This document shows, in pieces, positions 21,538 through 22,650 of a stretch of DNA of 22,650 nt; position 1 is the stretch's first letter, and each line of letters opens with the position of its first letter. The DNA is from Candidatus Pacearchaeota archaeon (GTDB taxonomy: Archaea; Nanoarchaeota; Nanoarchaeia; Pacearchaeales; GW2011-AR1), in contig NZER01000138.1 of assembly GCA_002690445.1 (NCBI GenBank), forward strand, positions 1 through 22,650, written 5' to 3'. Made by a program: the position numbers and the translations under genes. A model generated the notes under the pieces. That model did no database searches and had not been told where the DNA came from. It was given only the letters and a program-made list of their open reading frames with translations.

Positions 21538-22650
21538 TTGTCTCCTCCTGTACTGTAAGGTTCTCGTCTTCGAGTTCTTGGTACTCATTGTCGGACGCTA
21601 TGTCCTGTTGTACCGTACCGTTAGTGAACACGTTGACCCAGTTTTCCTTTCGGCCTACGCTTGCGTTGATACAGTTTAGCTTAGCTTTGACTCGCTCGCA
21701 TACTGTTTCCTCGATGGTGTCCTTGTACCATACGACCTCTTGGGTTGTGTCGGATATAGAGGTGATACGGTGGCCTCGGCCTAGTGCTTGGACTAAGTCT
21801 ATGGCTGACCATGTGGGTGGTATGATTATGTGTCGTGGCCTACCCTCTTTGGAGTTGTGGTGTAGAGAGATGCCTACGCCACCTGATCGCATGGTGAAGA
21901 GTAGGACGTCAGACTTACCCTCTTGGAACTTGGCTCGCTCGGCTTCGCGCTTGGCGGGGGACTGGCCTCCGACTATGTGGGATATCCTATCCTCGGACAA
22001 GCCTGCATTCTTGAGGGCTTTGTAGGCCAGGCGCATGGGATTAACAAAGTTAAACACCAACATAACCTGTCGCCCACGCTCCACCATGTCTATCGCACGC
22101 TTAGCCATGCGTACAGCACGTACCTCTTCGGCTCCCTCTCGGAACTTTTGTATGGCAACTAGCATCTCGTTCGCGCCGAAGTTAGAGTTACGCATCTGCT
22201 GTTCGCACTTGCGCTTGAAGGCTACGAAATAGCTATCGTAGTGTTCGCGCTCGGCTGAAGTCTCGAACTCGATGAGGCGGCAGCGGGTATGAGTCTTGTG
22301 CTTGTAGCGTACCTTGGGTACGAACACAGCGTACGGTTGCATTGCTTTGCGTAGCCTTTCCATCTGCGCTTGGCAGAGTTGGGTTGGTCTACCCCAGCGA
22401 GCTATGTTTTGCAGTAGTTGGGGTACGGTTTCTGTGGTGCAGGGTTCACCGTAGTGTTCCATGCCTACGCCTTGGACTACGCTTCGTGCCTCGGATACTT
22501 TTTGGTAGGGTGTAGCCGAGATGAAGATACGCTTGACGCCTGCAGGGATAGACCACGAGAGCTGAGTCTGCGAAGAGGTGTCGTTCTTGAGGCTTTGGCA
22601 CTCATCGAAGACTACCAACGATGGCATCGACATAGCCTTCCATGTATACA
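21530..22650 (-). CDS. superfamily 2 helicase (SNF2/DEAD-like), 5' partial
   Basis: The gene runs off the window: the frame stays open upstream of the first in-window Met (YTWKA before MSMPSLVVF), and motif I is not included. Visible motifs are LVVFDECQ (motif II), ISATP (motif III), a second RecA-like domain with VMLVFNFVNP, TMRSGGVGISLH (motif V) and QALGRGHRI (motif VI). This is a DNA-dependent ATPase, probably for replication, recombination or fork remodelling. The C-terminus is acidic. It is the most upstream gene of the - strand block in this window. Confidence 0.85.
   Translation of the reverse strand, partial: YTWKAMSMPSLVVFDECQSLKNDTSSQTQLSWSIPAGVKRIFISATPYQKVSEARSVVQGVGMEHYGEPCTTETVPQLLQNIARWGRPTQLCQAQMERLRKAMQPYAVFVPKVRYKHKTHTRCRLIEFETSAEREHYDSYFVAFKRKCEQQMRNSNFGANEMLVAIQKFREGAEEVRAVRMAKRAIDMVERGRQVMLVFNFVNPMRLAYKALKNAGLSEDRISHIVGGQSPAKREAERAKFQEGKSDVLLFTMRSGGVGISLHHNSKEGRPRHIIIPPTWSAIDLVQALGRGHRITSISDTTQEVVWYKDTIEETVCERVKAKLNCINASVGRKENWVNVFTNGTVQQDIASDNEYQELEDENLTVQEETNE

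Noticed and set aside
21588..22025. 145-codon + strand open frame
   Set aside because: It is the antisense shadow of the superfamily 2 helicase, which has clear motifs.

Overview
This window looks like part of a lytic-type tailed phage genome, probably podovirus-like and from an aquatic or proteobacterial setting; the host assignment is inference. The evidence is a family A phage DNA polymerase, a phage-type helicase ATPase, an SSB-like protein, a Sak4-like ATPase, a Cas4/RecB-like nuclease, many tiny overlapping genes, and a very large internal-virion-type protein. I see no rRNA, tRNA, integrase, transposase or CRISPR array. Base composition is mostly near 50% GC, with one clearly AT-richer gene at 13761-14120.

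Layout. Positions 1-8167 (+ strand) hold three consecutive virion-type genes. Two are medium-sized proteins rich in Gln, Arg and Ala. The third is a 1991-residue protein with a Gly/Ala-rich hydrophobic N-terminus, an HEGFH metallopeptidase motif, an ADP-ribosyltransferase-like segment and a long helical C-terminus, which is the build of a phage polyvalent/ejection protein. Everything from 8173 to 22650 lies on the - strand and is read towards 8173 as one compact replication and early-gene block. The two blocks converge with 5 bases between stop codons.

The - strand block, in transcription order from the right edge: a helicase of the SNF2/DEAD superfamily that runs off the window; three or four very small proteins, some absent from normal gene-calling limits; a MoxR/CobS-like AAA+ ATPase with an SSB-like tail; an unknown partner; a sigma54-activator-type AAA+ protein with no DNA-binding domain; a promoter region; an unknown 140-residue protein; a possible DNA-binding protein; a mini membrane protein; a Cas4-like nuclease; a DUF1599-like protein; a Sak4-like ATPase; a winged-helix protein; an SSB-like protein; a ribbon-helix-helix protein; a DNA polymerase with a degenerate uracil-DNA-glycosylase-like N-terminus; and a DUF3987-like helicase. 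Most neighbours overlap by 4-14 bases, so translational coupling is expected. Together they would copy and recombine phage DNA and control early transcription.

The most unusual signals are not ordinary genes. (1) A perfect 16-bp parS-type palindrome lies inside the polymerase gene. (2) A sigma54-like -24/-12 element, which can also be read as sigma70, lies just downstream of the phage-encoded sigma54-activator-like ATPase. (3) Two intercistronic elements (12196-12279 and 17336-17411) share a long closing stem of different sequence, an ATGGT junction, a hairpin with the same GAGAT loop, and a GAAACA junction; they look like two members of one structured RNA family. (4) A larger nested inverted-repeat region precedes the SSB gene. 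(5) An orphan pair of TTGxxNxAIGxxAG repeats, normally a fibre/adhesin motif, sits between early genes.
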